Origin: CBDBJK01 sp965206395
GTDB lineage: Bacteria > Chloroflexota > Dehalococcoidia > Lucifugimonadales > CATOSD01
Reading direction: 5' to 3'
Assembly (NCBI GenBank): GCA_965206395.1
Contig: CBDBJK010000034.1
Span: 124,001 to 188,000 of the forward strand
DNA length: 64,000 bases
Under the pieces are notes generated by a model that saw only the letters and a program-made list of their open reading frames with translations, was not told the DNA's origin and made no database searches. Shown one piece after another: positions 52,788 to 61,867 of the stretch. Every line of letters begins with the position of its first letter. The first letter of the stretch is position 1. Made by a program: the position numbers and the translations under genes.

Positions 52788-54209
52788 TCAGGGCGTCAAC
52801 GGCTCCCCCAGCACCGCCCAGTACGCGAGCGCAACGACGAACACCACTGAATAAGCCATGACAGTCAATCCCAAACCGAATCTGAAAACCTCCGGCGCGG
52901 TAAGATGTCCGCGCTCAAAGACTACCACGGATGCCGATCCCTGGGCGGGGTAGTACAGCACGGCGTCTCCTGCTATAGTCACGGCGAGGCCCACAACCAA
53001 TGGATTGAGGCCCAATTCACCCGCTAGAGATATGGCGACTGGTATCGTGAGGGCCAGAAACCCCACGATATTGGGGATAGCGAACCGTAATATGCTGGCT
53101 CCTACCATTAGAAGAAGGAGTGTCACAGGCGCGGGAAACGATGCCGAAGTCATGACCTTGAGCGCGCCCTGAGCCAACCACCCGGCGGCGCCGCTGCTAA
53201 CAAGGGCGTTCGCTACCGACAGCGAGGTTGCAAGCACAAAGAAGTTCGACCAGCCTAGGTCTTTTTCGAGGTCCCTCCAGGTAAGGACTCCTATCCCCGG
53301 ACTTACTAGCAGTATGAGCGCTATGAGGGCGGGAATAGCGGGATGCAAACCATGCACGGAGTCGGTGAGCCAGAGTATGGACGCCCCGACAATGATGACG
53401 GCGACCTTCAGCATGGCGAACGAGAATGGTGGTTTTTGCAGTTCCATTTCATTCGCCGGTGGAGTGATTTTCAAGCCACGACGATATATGAGATAAAGTA
53501 ATATTGCTCCCGCCAGCAGCAGGGCGTAGTATGGCACGGCCATCAGCGCGAACCAGCGAGTCCAGGAGAAGCCACCCAACAAGGCCGCCGCTGTAATGGG
53601 AGCGATTCCTCCGGTGAGCACTGCTGTCGATGCCAGACGGTTCAAGGTTGCGAGGCCAAGCATGAAAAGCTTCGCCAGTGCAGAGCCATCAGGGATTCCC
53701 CATGTTCTCAGCACTTCTTCATAGATATGTATCAATACAGCGGTGCGCGTCGTAGCGGATGGCAGCACGAAGGTTAGAGGAACGAAAGAGGCTATCATTT
53801 GCGCATACAGCGCTCCGGGGCGACCACCGGCTCGCTCGATAAGGTAGTGGGCCAGTCGTTCGGCCAGGCCAGTTCGAAGCACTGCCAGCCCTATTGTGAG
53901 CACGCCTACAAGAAAGTAGGTTATGGGCTGGGAAAAGCCGAATAAGGCGTCTTCCACAGTAGGCACGCCTTGAGTCACCGTTAGCAGCACAATCGATAGC
54001 AGCCCGGTAACAGCCATAGGCAACAGCCCACTGCTCCACAGTATGAGGGCCACCGCCGACACAGCAAGGACTCGCTGACCTTCTTCGGTTATCTCGCCGG
54101 GCAATGGCACCGTGATTACGACAAGAAAAGCCAGAGCAGGTAGCGCAAATCTGGCTACGTGCCAGGAGTTGACTCTGGCAGTCAGCATAGATAACTTGGG
54201 GACTTCCAC
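52788..54209 (-). CDS. SLC13/DASS-family anion transporter
   Basis: 473 residues with about 11-12 hydrophobic segments. SLC13 features: VSAVALILWSSGLLPMAVTGLLSIVLL, a first signature with VLPSATTRTAVLI (SNT-type motif replaced by SAT), and a related second-repeat segment. It would import di- or tricarboxylates or sulfate with sodium. GTG start with AGGA upstream. The next minus-strand gene upstream encodes a phosphodiesterase-like enzyme 52 bp away, so the two may be co-transcribed. Confidence 0.85.
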   Translation of the reverse strand: MEVPKLSMLTARVNSWHVARFALPALAFLVVITVPLPGEITEEGQRVLAVSAVALILWSSGLLPMAVTGLLSIVLLTVTQGVPTVEDALFGFSQPITYFLVGVLTIGLAVLRTGLAERLAHYLIERAGGRPGALYAQMIASFVPLTFVLPSATTRTAVLIHIYEEVLRTWGIPDGSALAKLFMLGLATLNRLASTAVLTGGIAPITAAALLGGFSWTRWFALMAVPYYALLLAGAILLYLIYRRGLKITPPANEMELQKPPFSFAMLKVAVIIVGASILWLTDSVHGLHPAIPALIALILLVSPGIGVLTWRDLEKDLGWSNFFVLATSLSVANALVSSGAAGWLAQGALKVMTSASFPAPVTLLLLMVGASILRFAIPNIVGFLALTIPVAISLAGELGLNPLVVGLAVTIAGDAVLYYPAQGSASVVVFERGHLTAPEVFRFGLGLTVMAYSVVFVVALAYWAVLGEPLTP

Positions 54210-54261
54210 TTACATTCCTATAAAATCAAAGATGTGCTACCCTCAGACCGTGATTTCGGGC

Positions 54262-55713
54262 CTAAGAGTCCAGCCATGCGCCCCCCTCGTCTATATACAG
54301 AGTTTCGCCAGACCTGGAAACAGAGATTTGCTGTCGATAAACGCCGCCCTTTACCTCACGCTCGGCATCATGAACATCGGTAGACCATGCGACACTAGCA
54401 TGGTCTACGCCGCCTTCAAGCGCCTCTTCCAGCGGGCGACCGTCCATAGGCACGCTGTCTTGAAGTCCGAGAAGTCGGAGAATTGTGGGGGCGATGTCAA
54501 CGTTCCCGGACGGGCTTTCAAGCATCACACCGCGCTTGAAGCTCGGCCCCTTTGCGAAAAGTATGTTGTGCATCTCATGGCAACTCATCGAACCGTGTTG
54601 CCCGTTGCCAGGAGCTCCGCCAGTCGAATAGTTGTGACCGTCGTATCCGGCGCTGTTTGGTGTCGAGTCCCATCGAAAGGACATAGCCAGCTCTGGCGTG
54701 CGCTCGCCCTCGTTGCCGACTAGCGAAGCCTGAAGCGTTCCAGCCACGCCCTTGACGGCCTGTGAAGCTAATATAGCGCCACACCAGGGTTGCGCCATCA
54801 GCCATCCTGCCATCCGGTCGGTCGTTGCCAGATCGCTGTCGTGGACGTAAAACAGCACCGACCCGCCATTAGGCGCGACAATCACGCCGCCTGGTTCGCT
54901 ACCTACAGGAAATCCAGCAGCCCTCACAAGACCTTCCACGTCGATGACACCCTTGATGGTTGAATATCCGTGGTCTGAAATTACTATCACGTCTGTCTCG
55001 GCTGCCCTGCCCGTTTCATCCAACCATGCGAGAAGCCTGCCAAACTGCTCGTCAGCCTCTCGTATGGCTTTTGAGCCCATATCAGAACCAACGCCGTGTG
55101 CATGGTGGGCGTGGTCAGGTTCGTTAAACCAGATTAACGCAACGGCGGGCTTGCGTTCGGTCAATATGTACTCTGTCATAATCTTAACGGCGTGGGATAG
55201 CCGTGCGGTGGCAGGCATGGCATCTTGGGGCCAGGGGCCGAATCGTTTGACTAACTCATCGTTCAGGCTGTACGGTAGACAGAACTCCGGGTGTATGGTC
55301 GCGCCGCCGGAGCGGTCTGCGTTCGGATTGTGGACATAGGCGTTGCCTGTAGTGCCAGTGCCGATGGCTATGTACTCACTGCCATGCTTTGCCAGGATGT
55401 CGGCGAGCGTGGGGGCGAGCAGAATTCGCCCTGTCTTCTGAACCACCTGCGCCAGCATAGGCTCTAGCGCGGAGAATGCCAGGTAAGGGTCGAAGTCGCG
55501 GACGACGAGCGTGTTAGCCGCAAGCCCGTGTGCCCCAGGGTAGCGGCCAGTCACCATGCTTGTGGCATTAATACGCGTCACGCTCGGAAAAACGGAGTGG
55601 TGGTTATTAAACGCGACGCCTTCGGAGGCTAACGCGGAAAGGTTCGGCATCAACTCAAGGGTTACCTGTGCTGGTTGGAGCCCATCGAATACGGTGACCA
55701 GAACGGATTTCAT
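54262..55713 (-). CDS. Alkaline phosphatase superfamily / nucleotide pyrophosphatase-phosphodiesterase-like protein
   Basis: 483 residues. The N-terminal metal site VFDGLQP and the nucleophile Thr in FPSVTRINATSMVTGRYPGAHGL are typical. The second metal site is in WFNEPDHAHHAHGVGS, and VIVISDHGYSTI and DGHNYSTGGAPGNGQHGSMSCHEM give the last His/Asp residues. Closest in pattern to type I phosphodiesterase/nucleotide pyrophosphatase and phosphonoacetate-hydrolase-like enzymes. No signal peptide is evident. GGAG ribosome site. It would hydrolyse a phosphate diester or C-P bond whose identity is unknown. Confidence 0.85.
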   Translation of the reverse strand: MKSVLVTVFDGLQPAQVTLELMPNLSALASEGVAFNNHHSVFPSVTRINATSMVTGRYPGAHGLAANTLVVRDFDPYLAFSALEPMLAQVVQKTGRILLAPTLADILAKHGSEYIAIGTGTTGNAYVHNPNADRSGGATIHPEFCLPYSLNDELVKRFGPWPQDAMPATARLSHAVKIMTEYILTERKPAVALIWFNEPDHAHHAHGVGSDMGSKAIREADEQFGRLLAWLDETGRAAETDVIVISDHGYSTIKGVIDVEGLVRAAGFPVGSEPGGVIVAPNGGSVLFYVHDSDLATTDRMAGWLMAQPWCGAILASQAVKGVAGTLQASLVGNEGERTPELAMSFRWDSTPNSAGYDGHNYSTGGAPGNGQHGSMSCHEMHNILFAKGPSFKRGVMLESPSGNVDIAPTILRLLGLQDSVPMDGRPLEEALEGGVDHASVAWSTDVHDAEREVKGGVYRQQISVSRSGETLYIDEGGAWLDS

Positions 55714-55972
55714 GTCATCTCCAGTTTAGAAAATATGGCAGGATGCCAAAATGTTAATTTCGCCATGCAGCATGGTACATTGTGTTAGCCGAGCAATCAA
55801 ATCATTTGAGGCTCGATATTCCAATGCTGGCGAGCGTGCCGCATCAAGCTAGCCGGGTTCCTGATACTTGACAAGTCGGCGGCACCATCCGACAATCGTG
55901 GGAATCGGTGACTGCGTCGCCGAGATACAATTGAGCAATATCTGGAAAATTCGATAGAGAGGAAATATCAGA

Positions 55973-56776
55973 ATGACTACAGGCACCAAGGCTTGGACAG
56001 AAGAGATGATTGAGGTGGCGGGAACCAAACTTCAATTAGTCAAGGGAGGCACAGGAGAGCCACTGCTCATCCTTCACGGAGAGATGGGCCATCCTGGATG
56101 GTTGCGATACCATGAGGGACTGGCACAGGGCAACACCTTGCATATCCCGTCGCACCCCGGATTCGGAAAGTCCGAGCGCTTGGACTGGATTATGAACATG
56201 CGGGATATGGCGGGCTGGTATCTTGAAGCCCTTGACGACATGGGCATTGGCCAGGTGAACGTGGTCGGATTCTCCCTAGGCGGATGGCTCGCCGCAGAAA
56301 TGGCGACCATGAGTCCACAACAGTTCAAGAAACTGGTGCTGGTAGGCGCTGCAGGGGTGAAACCTCCTACTGGTGAGATATACGATATGTTCCTGGTAGT
56401 GGCGACGGAGTTCATCACCGATAGTTTTCTGGACCCTACCTCCACACAAGAGTTTAAACAAATTTGCCCCGACGAACCCACGCCCGAGCAGGCAGAGGCC
56501 TGGGAGGTTGCAAGGGAACAGGCCGCTCGATTAAGCTGGAAGCCTTATATGCACTACCGTGGTCTACCTCATCTGCTTGGTAGACTAAAGAGACTCCCTA
56601 CTCTCGTCGTGTGGGGAGGGCAAGACCCGATCATACCGTTGAGCGCGGGCGAGGTCTACAACCAATCGATCAAAGACTCGCGACTGGTCGTCCTGGATAA
56701 CTGCGGTCACCAGCCAGAAGTGGAGAAACCTGAGGAATTCGTAAAAGTAGTTCAGGATTTTCTCTCAGAAGGCTAG
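55973..56776 (+). CDS. Alpha/beta hydrolase
   Basis: 267 residues with the complete fold: oxyanion region LLILHGEMGHPGW, the nucleophile elbow GFSLGGW, Asp in VVWGGQDPIIPLSAG and His in DNCGHQPEVEKPEEF. A mobile cap of helices lies between about 135 and 200. GAGGAAA ribosome site. Its TAG stop is inside the CTAG of a MITE-like repeat (56773-56776). Substrate unknown; it resembles meta-cleavage product hydrolases in layout. Confidence 0.88.
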   Translation: MTTGTKAWTEEMIEVAGTKLQLVKGGTGEPLLILHGEMGHPGWLRYHEGLAQGNTLHIPSHPGFGKSERLDWIMNMRDMAGWYLEALDDMGIGQVNVVGFSLGGWLAAEMATMSPQQFKKLVLVGAAGVKPPTGEIYDMFLVVATEFITDSFLDPTSTQEFKQICPDEPTPEQAEAWEVAREQAARLSWKPYMHYRGLPHLLGRLKRLPTLVVWGGQDPIIPLSAGEVYNQSIKDSRLVVLDNCGHQPEVEKPEEFVKVVQDFLSEG

Positions 56777-56858
56777 TAGTCCAACTGCTTTGAAATGATG
56801 AGTAACTTTTCCATCCAGGGTCGTCCTCGGATGCTTGCCGGATCACCCTTGCGGCCAA
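56773..56858 (+). repeat. Half MITE-like element (left part)
   Basis: 86 bp starting CTAGTAGTCCAACTGCTTTG, about 80% identical to the left part of the complete element at 59238-59356. Its first 30 bases also resemble the IS630 end (CTAGTGGTCCAAC...TTGAAATGA). No right end is seen. The following 220 bp up to the DUF5677 gene hold nothing recognised. Confidence 0.65.
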
Positions 56859-57079
56859 GGTAGCGCAGACTTGAACGCCAGGGTTTCGGGCCGGACCGCG
56901 ATGGGGTGTTGGATGGGCCGGTCCGCATCGCTAAAGCCCATGGCAGACTTCCGTTTCAGGTTCACCATTCTCGACGCCCTGGCGATGACCGGCCCGTTGC
57001 TCACAGTGGAACGACCGGCTGAACGATTCCAAAAATGCCAGACTTCGCCTATGAACTCGGACATTGTTAAAAAGGGAAT

Positions 57080-58255
57080 ATGGGTAAACTGCACGATCTG
57101 TTGATAGAGAAGGTGATCGCCGAGTCGGTTGCAACCGGGGATACTGAACCTAATCAGGATGACCTGGTCAAACGGCTAACCGAACTTGAGCCTACGTTCG
57201 TGGAATCGGCCGCAGCCACCCTTTTAAACCAAATCAAGAAGGACGCCAAGGTTGGGTTGAGGCGGCAACGGCGGGAGCGGCAGGGGTTCGAGAGGAGGCT
57301 TGCCAAGCATTGGGCAAAACCGCTCCACCTACTTGAACTGACCGTGGAAATAGCTCAGGAAGTCGCCACAGGCGTCGGTGACCAAGTGGCTGCGAGTGAG
57401 GTAAGCGTCGACGAACATACTTTCAGAGCTATTTGGGCGGTCCACGCGAGAGCGTGCCAAATGTCCCGCGCGATTTTGGCGCTGCTGCGCTCAGGTTTCG
57501 CTGACGACGCCCATGCCCGATGGAGGTCCCTCCATGAGCTCGCTGTTGTCAGCAATTTCATCGGAGAATGCGGAGAGGTTGTAGCCGAAAGGTATTTGCT
57601 CCACGAGGCAATTCAGCAACGGAAACTGGCACGGGCGTACAAGGAACACGAAGACAGGGCTGGACTCGAACCCCTTACTCAAGCCGAAATCGACGCGCTG
57701 GACGAGCGGTGTGGAACATTAGTCGCTAGATTCGGAAAGGATTACAATAAAGATTACGGATGGGCCGCGTCTGCGCTGGGGATTGAGCGGCCCTCACTGG
57801 TCCAAATCGAACACGCCGCGAAACTAGACCACCTCCGACCATACTACCGAATGGCTAGCGACAACGTTCATGCCAACTCTCACGGCCTTTTCTACAAGAT
57901 GGGCGGGTTCTCACCAGACCGGGACATTCTCCTCGCAGGGCCCAGCAACATGGGATTGGCCGACCCGGGGCACGGAACGGCGTTGTCTCTAAACCAGATT
58001 ACCGCAGCGTTGGTCAGTACGGCGCCAACATTGGATAGTTTGACAGAGTTGACTGTTTTGAACCTATTGCAGAAAGAAACAGGGGCAGCATTTCTTCAGG
58101 CCCACAAGGACGCGGAAGCTATTGCGGAAAGTGAGCCCCGGCGAAACTCTGGTCACGGTCGCCAGGTAAATGTTCACAGTTGGAGGTTTAAGATGGCATC
58201 GGGATTGAGGGACCAGATAGTAGGCCGGTTGCTCAAATTCACCTCCACCAATTGA
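57080..58255 (+). CDS. DUF5677-like protein
   Basis: 391 residues, largely helical. The centre (AIWAVHARACQMSRAILALLRSGFADDAHARWRSLHELAVVSNFIG, then GEVVAERYLLHEAIQQRKLARAY) matches the DUF5677 pattern as I know it. A basic N-terminal region with KRLTELEP...RRQRRERQGFERR could bind nucleic acid. The C-terminus includes DNVHANSHGLFYKMGGF. AAAAAGGGA lies before the ATG. It is followed 236 bp later by a PD-(D/E)XK nuclease gene on the same strand; the two lie between MITE-like repeats. Function unknown. Confidence 0.7.
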   Translation: MGKLHDLLIEKVIAESVATGDTEPNQDDLVKRLTELEPTFVESAAATLLNQIKKDAKVGLRRQRRERQGFERRLAKHWAKPLHLLELTVEIAQEVATGVGDQVAASEVSVDEHTFRAIWAVHARACQMSRAILALLRSGFADDAHARWRSLHELAVVSNFIGECGEVVAERYLLHEAIQQRKLARAYKEHEDRAGLEPLTQAEIDALDERCGTLVARFGKDYNKDYGWAASALGIERPSLVQIEHAAKLDHLRPYYRMASDNVHANSHGLFYKMGGFSPDRDILLAGPSNMGLADPGHGTALSLNQITAALVSTAPTLDSLTELTVLNLLQKETGAAFLQAHKDAEAIAESEPRRNSGHGRQVNVHSWRFKMASGLRDQIVGRLLKFTSTN

Positions 58256-58491
58256 TGCTTCCTCGCCTCGATTCCAGTATGACGGACGTTGACTATGTGC
58301 AACCTTCAGGTTCCACACTATCGTATGAAGGAGCAGGTAGCGGCGCGTTTGGACTTCATGCCGCCCAGTGCCTGCTGCTGAACGGGATCTCGCTAAATTG
58401 CCTCAGTGGGGCAGCGAGCTGCCACGACTTGCTGCACTGTCCACCGGCGACCTACAAAACTCTTAGATCAACCCAACCAGGGTGATGTTTG

Positions 58492-59241
58492 ATGACCACG
58501 GACGATAACCAGAAGCTCAGGCAATTACTGGGGATGACAGCAGCCGTAATATCCTCAATGGATGCCGCTCTACGCGGCCGCACCGAGACCGACCGCACGG
58601 CCTGGTTTTCGTACAAGGCCTTTGCCACACGATATATGGCTATCATCAACCAACTGCCCCAGGACTTTCCCTCGCTGGTGATCTTGGACCAATACGACAC
58701 GGGCAGTATGCCGGAACCATCAGGCTCACGTCCCTCGTACCAGAGACCAATCTTCGAGGGCGTTTACACAAACCTGTCAATCCTACGGTCTATCCTAGAA
58801 AACATCATCGGGACTGCCGGCGACGAGAGACGAGCCCTTACTGACTTTTTCCAATCCAGGTTGCGGGCCGCAATGAGGGAACGGCCAGAGGATGAAAAAG
58901 CCGTTCAAGATACCGTCGAAGTCCTCTTGGTTGGGCGCGGTTTACAGAAGGGCCAAGAGTATGATCGGGAAACCGGCCGCGTGAAAATGTCGTCTAAAGA
59001 AAGCATTCCAGATTTCATCCTTTCCCCCTTTGAAGAAGCGATAGAAGTCAAACTGGTCAAGGATCGGCGCCGTGTAAGCGTTGTCATCGACGAAATAAAT
59101 GCCGACATCCCCGCTTACTTGACCAAATACCGGCACCTTCTGTTTATCGTCTATGATCTAGGTCACATTCAAGATGAAGCCGAATTTCGCCATGGCCTAG
59201 AGCGCGCGCCAAACGTACAAGTCATCGTTGTGAAACACTAG
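58492..59241 (+). CDS. PD-(D/E)XK nuclease-like protein (DpnII/MboI-type fold)
   Basis: 249 residues from ATG 58492 (a TTG directly before it is the alternative). The C-terminal third carries the nuclease core: PD at 173-174 and E-V-K at 185-187 (PDF..EEAIEVK), then INADIPAYLTKYRHLLFIVYDLG and VQVIVVKH, a pattern I recognise from the C-terminal domain of many defence-associated proteins. The N-terminal ~110 residues are helical and unassigned. It could be a restriction-like effector. Its TAG stop lies in the CTAG that begins the MITE-like element. Confidence 0.65.
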   Translation: MTTDDNQKLRQLLGMTAAVISSMDAALRGRTETDRTAWFSYKAFATRYMAIINQLPQDFPSLVILDQYDTGSMPEPSGSRPSYQRPIFEGVYTNLSILRSILENIIGTAGDERRALTDFFQSRLRAAMRERPEDEKAVQDTVEVLLVGRGLQKGQEYDRETGRVKMSSKESIPDFILSPFEEAIEVKLVKDRRRVSVVIDEINADIPAYLTKYRHLLFIVYDLGHIQDEAEFRHGLERAPNVQVIVVKH

Positions 59242-59356
59242 CGGTCCAACTGCTTTGAAATGATGAGCAACTTTTCCATCCAGGGTCGCTCACGGACCTT
59301 GCCGGATTTCCCCTGCGGCCAATTTGCCCATCATTACAAAGTTTTCGTACTACTAG
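59238..59356. repeat. MITE-like element, CTAG to CTAG
   Basis: 119 bp. The left end CTAGCGGTCCAACTGCTTTG and, inverted, the right end CTAGTAGTACGAAAACTTTG, continuing to ATGATGRGCAA on both sides, form imperfect ~35-bp inverted repeats with no coding capacity. The ends resemble those of the IS630 copies, which could supply the transposase. IS630 copy C is inserted exactly at its right-hand TA. Confidence 0.65.
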
Positions 59357-60604
59357 TGGTTCAACGTTTTTGTATTGATGGGTAGAGTGACTTTAGCTTG
59401 ATGCGCGCATCCTCGGTAGTGAAGCGCCAATCCACTCGTATCACATCCCGGTTGCGTTGATTCTGCCAAGCATTGACCTCGCCGCGCAGGATGTCTTGAT
59501 TGGCAATCCGTCGGTCCAGGCACTGTCGAGCCAGCACACCGATCTCTATCTCCGCCATATTCAACCAACTCCCGTGTTTGGGAGTGTAGTGTATCTCCAG
59601 TCGCTCAGCTATACGCCTCGCCTCAGCAGGCTCGAATGCCTCGTATAGCGAGGACAGCTTGTGAGTGTTGAGATTGTCCATTACCAGCACGATCCGGTCT
59701 CTGTCAGGGTAGTCCTCGTCGACCAGTTTCTTTATCACATGCGCCCAGTCCACCTTCGTGCGACGCTCTCTGACCTCGACTCGGCGCCATCCGTCCAACG
59801 GTGCAAACAGCATGAACAGGCTGCTCACTCCATTGCGCTCGTATTCGTAGTCGTATGCCGCCGATAAGCCGGGCGCTGCGGGACGCGGCACTCGCGTCTC
59901 CTTGACTTGCTGTTTGCTCGTCTCATCCATGCACACCAGAACCTCATTCCCATCGTACGGCCGTTGGTAGACCTCCAGTACGTCTTCCATCACGTCTTCC
60001 ATCGCGCACACAAACTCCGCGCTCTGACCGGGCGGGATGCACCAACTCTGCTTCAGCCACGGCTTCAGTTCGTTTTTTTTTAAGCGCCTGGCGAACCGTC
60101 TCGGTGCTAATGGTCCCGACTATCTCACACTCGACCAACTGGTCAGCCAACAGCTTCAGGGTCCAACTGGCACGCCCCTCCGGCGGTTCCCCGCAGGCCA
60201 TCGCTATCAACCGTGCTTCACCTTCGCCGTCCAGTCTCTTTTGACGCCGACGCAGTTGCTTTTTGCGATTCAGCGCAGACTCGACCCCCTCCTCCACACA
60301 GCGCTTGCGTATTCGCTCGACCGTTGACTGTCCCACACCGAGCGCGCTGGTGATGTCCGCGTCCTTCATTCCCCCGTCCGAGCGTGACTCATCGCTCATC
60401 AGCAGAATGCGCGCATGGGTCTGTTTGTACGCCGCAGCCCGACCGCGTGAGACCAAGGCGTTGAGTTCCTGTTGTTCGTCGGTAGTCAGTCTGATACGGT
60501 ACTTCTTGGTAGACATCATGGTTCCTCCTCGGTTCAACGTTACGATTGAACCCCCAAGAGGAACAATGACTATCATGGTATTCATTTCAATGATGTTGGA
60601 CCAC
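59356..60604 (-). mobile_element. IS630-family insertion sequence, copy C
   Basis: 1249 bp, same ends as copies A and B, TA duplication at 59354-59355 and 60605-60606. It is the most intact of the three: neither nested insertion nor the extra base of copy A. Orientation as copy A. Confidence 0.92.
59361..60519 (-). CDS. IS630-family transposase (copy C, intact, two frames)
   Basis: ORF1 from ATG 60519 after GAGGAGG has the homeodomain-like DNA-binding part (DITSALGVGQSTVERIRKRC). ORF2 (to 59361) has the DDE part: LVCMDETSKQQ, RIVLVMDNLNTHKLSSLYEAF and HGSWLNMAEIEIGVL. The frames are joined at a nine-A run (plus-strand T 60073-60081); reading eight A gives one continuous ~385-residue protein with LKKNELKPWLKQSWCIPP across the junction. 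Expression by slippage on the A-run is likely. Confidence 0.88.
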
Positions 60605-60623
60605 TAGAACAGCCTTCATGAAT

Positions 60624-60673
60624 CTAACGCGGCGCTGTGACTCAGGGTGAAAAGAAGCCGCGTTAGGTTTTTC
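60624..60673. terminator. Hairpin downstream of the cupin gene
   Basis: CTAACGCGGC (60624-60633) pairs with GCCGCGTTAG (60657-60666), followed on the plus strand by GTTTTTC. It lies just after the minus-strand cupin stop. The T-run favours plus-strand termination, but the stem can act in either direction. Confidence 0.65.
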
Positions 60674-60683
60674 TCAGAAATTC

Positions 60684-61076
60684 TTAATCGATTCCAAGGA
60701 ACTGCTCCAATGGCAGCGGCGGCGACTTTATCTCAAGGATAACTGCGTCTTCCAGGCTCTCGATTCCGTGCGGCACGCCCTTCGGATGGATGCAGGCATC
60801 ACCTGGCCCGAGCGTATATTCCTCTTGCTCTACGACAACCTTGACTTTGCCCTTGACGACGTAGCATACCGACTCGTGATCGTGTATGTGCACGGGCGAG
60901 CCGGAGCCGGGCGGACAATGTATCTCTAGCATTATCATCTTGTCCCCGACCATCAGCGGCTTCAATGTCACTTCGCCCTGAATCGGAAGGCCCTCCACCT
61001 TCTTCATCGTTATGTTCTGCACGTCAATATTTCTGGTTACGAGCATATCTTTAACCTCGGTAAAATCGTTGTTCAT
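60684..61076 (-). CDS. Cupin-domain protein
   Basis: 130 residues, one RmlC-like barrel. Metal motif 1: GSPVHIHDHESVCYVVKGKVKV (three His and a Glu), and motif 2: GDACIHPKGVPHGIESL (His), as in single-domain cupins. The N-terminal ~40 residues are a strand extension. The start overlaps the TPR stop (ATGA), so the two are coupled. It may be a small-molecule binder or dioxygenase. Confidence 0.88.
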   Translation of the reverse strand: MNNDFTEVKDMLVTRNIDVQNITMKKVEGLPIQGEVTLKPLMVGDKMIMLEIHCPPGSGSPVHIHDHESVCYVVKGKVKVVVEQEEYTLGPGDACIHPKGVPHGIESLEDAVILEIKSPPLPLEQFLGID

Positions 61077-61588
61077 TGTTCTGTACTTTGTAACTCTTTG
61101 GACTTCAGGTAATCGTCGTAGCTAGCCTTCGAGTCCCCTTTCATCCAGAAGAAAATGCCTCTGTGCCTGTAAGCGCTCCAAAAAGCCGGGTCGATCTCGA
61201 TGGCGCGAGTCATGTCTGCGATAGCTTCGTCAAGGGACTCCAACTCGGAATATGCCAGGCCACGATTGTGGTATGCGTCCCGGTAGCCAGGATCGATCTC
61301 GATTGACCTGCACAAGTCGATAATTGCCTCCGCAAACTCGCCTATGCATAGATGTGCCATCCCCCTGTTGTTGAAGGCCATGCTGTCTGACGGTCTCAAC
61401 TCGATTGTCTTGCTCAGGTCGTCAATGGCCCTGTCGTAGTCGCCCATGTTCGAGAAGGCATTACCCCTTTTGAAATAGGCCTTAGCGTCCGATGAGTCCT
61501 GCTCGATGGCCCGCGTCATCTCTCGGATGATTTCCTCAATCTCGGCCTGAGGTCGGGCATCGCTGATGTTCAACTGCTCTGCGTCCAT
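61073..61588 (-). CDS. TPR-repeat protein
   Basis: 171 residues, nearly all made of four TPR units of 34 residues: DSSDAKAYFKRGNAFSNMGDYDRAIDDLSK, PSDSMAFNNRGMAHLCIGEFAEAIIDLCR, PGYRDAYHNRGLAYSELESLDEAIADMTR and PAFWSAYRHRGIFFWMKGDSKASYDDYLK. No signal peptide, so cytoplasmic. A protein-binding scaffold; coupled by a 4-bp overlap to the cupin. A second TPR protein, a lipoprotein, is at 51499-52119. Confidence 0.9.
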   Translation of the reverse strand: MDAEQLNISDARPQAEIEEIIREMTRAIEQDSSDAKAYFKRGNAFSNMGDYDRAIDDLSKTIELRPSDSMAFNNRGMAHLCIGEFAEAIIDLCRSIEIDPGYRDAYHNRGLAYSELESLDEAIADMTRAIEIDPAFWSAYRHRGIFFWMKGDSKASYDDYLKSKELQSTEQ

Positions 61589-61867
61589 TCCGCTGCGTCC
61601 TAAGAGTGATTCATCTATGTCGCATTTTACTACTAACAGAGCAATAGATGGGAAGGCTCATGTTGCGGATGCCTCCCCCGTTACAACTTTGAGCAATATA
61701 CATGGTGAGGCAACGTCATACTCTTCGATATCTTCATCCGTGAGTCAATTCGCGTAGTTGACAATATCAGCAATGGTGTATACAGTACATGCCATCTCAG
61801 AAAGTGGTGTTTACCAAGGCATCGACTTCCCTCTGTAAAATTCGGGCTGATGCCTTCACCCTTACTA

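Noticed and set aside
58252..58485. 77-residue open frame between the DUF5677-like and nuclease genes.
   Set aside because: No ribosome site, no family resemblance, unusual composition. It overlaps the end of the DUF5677-like gene.
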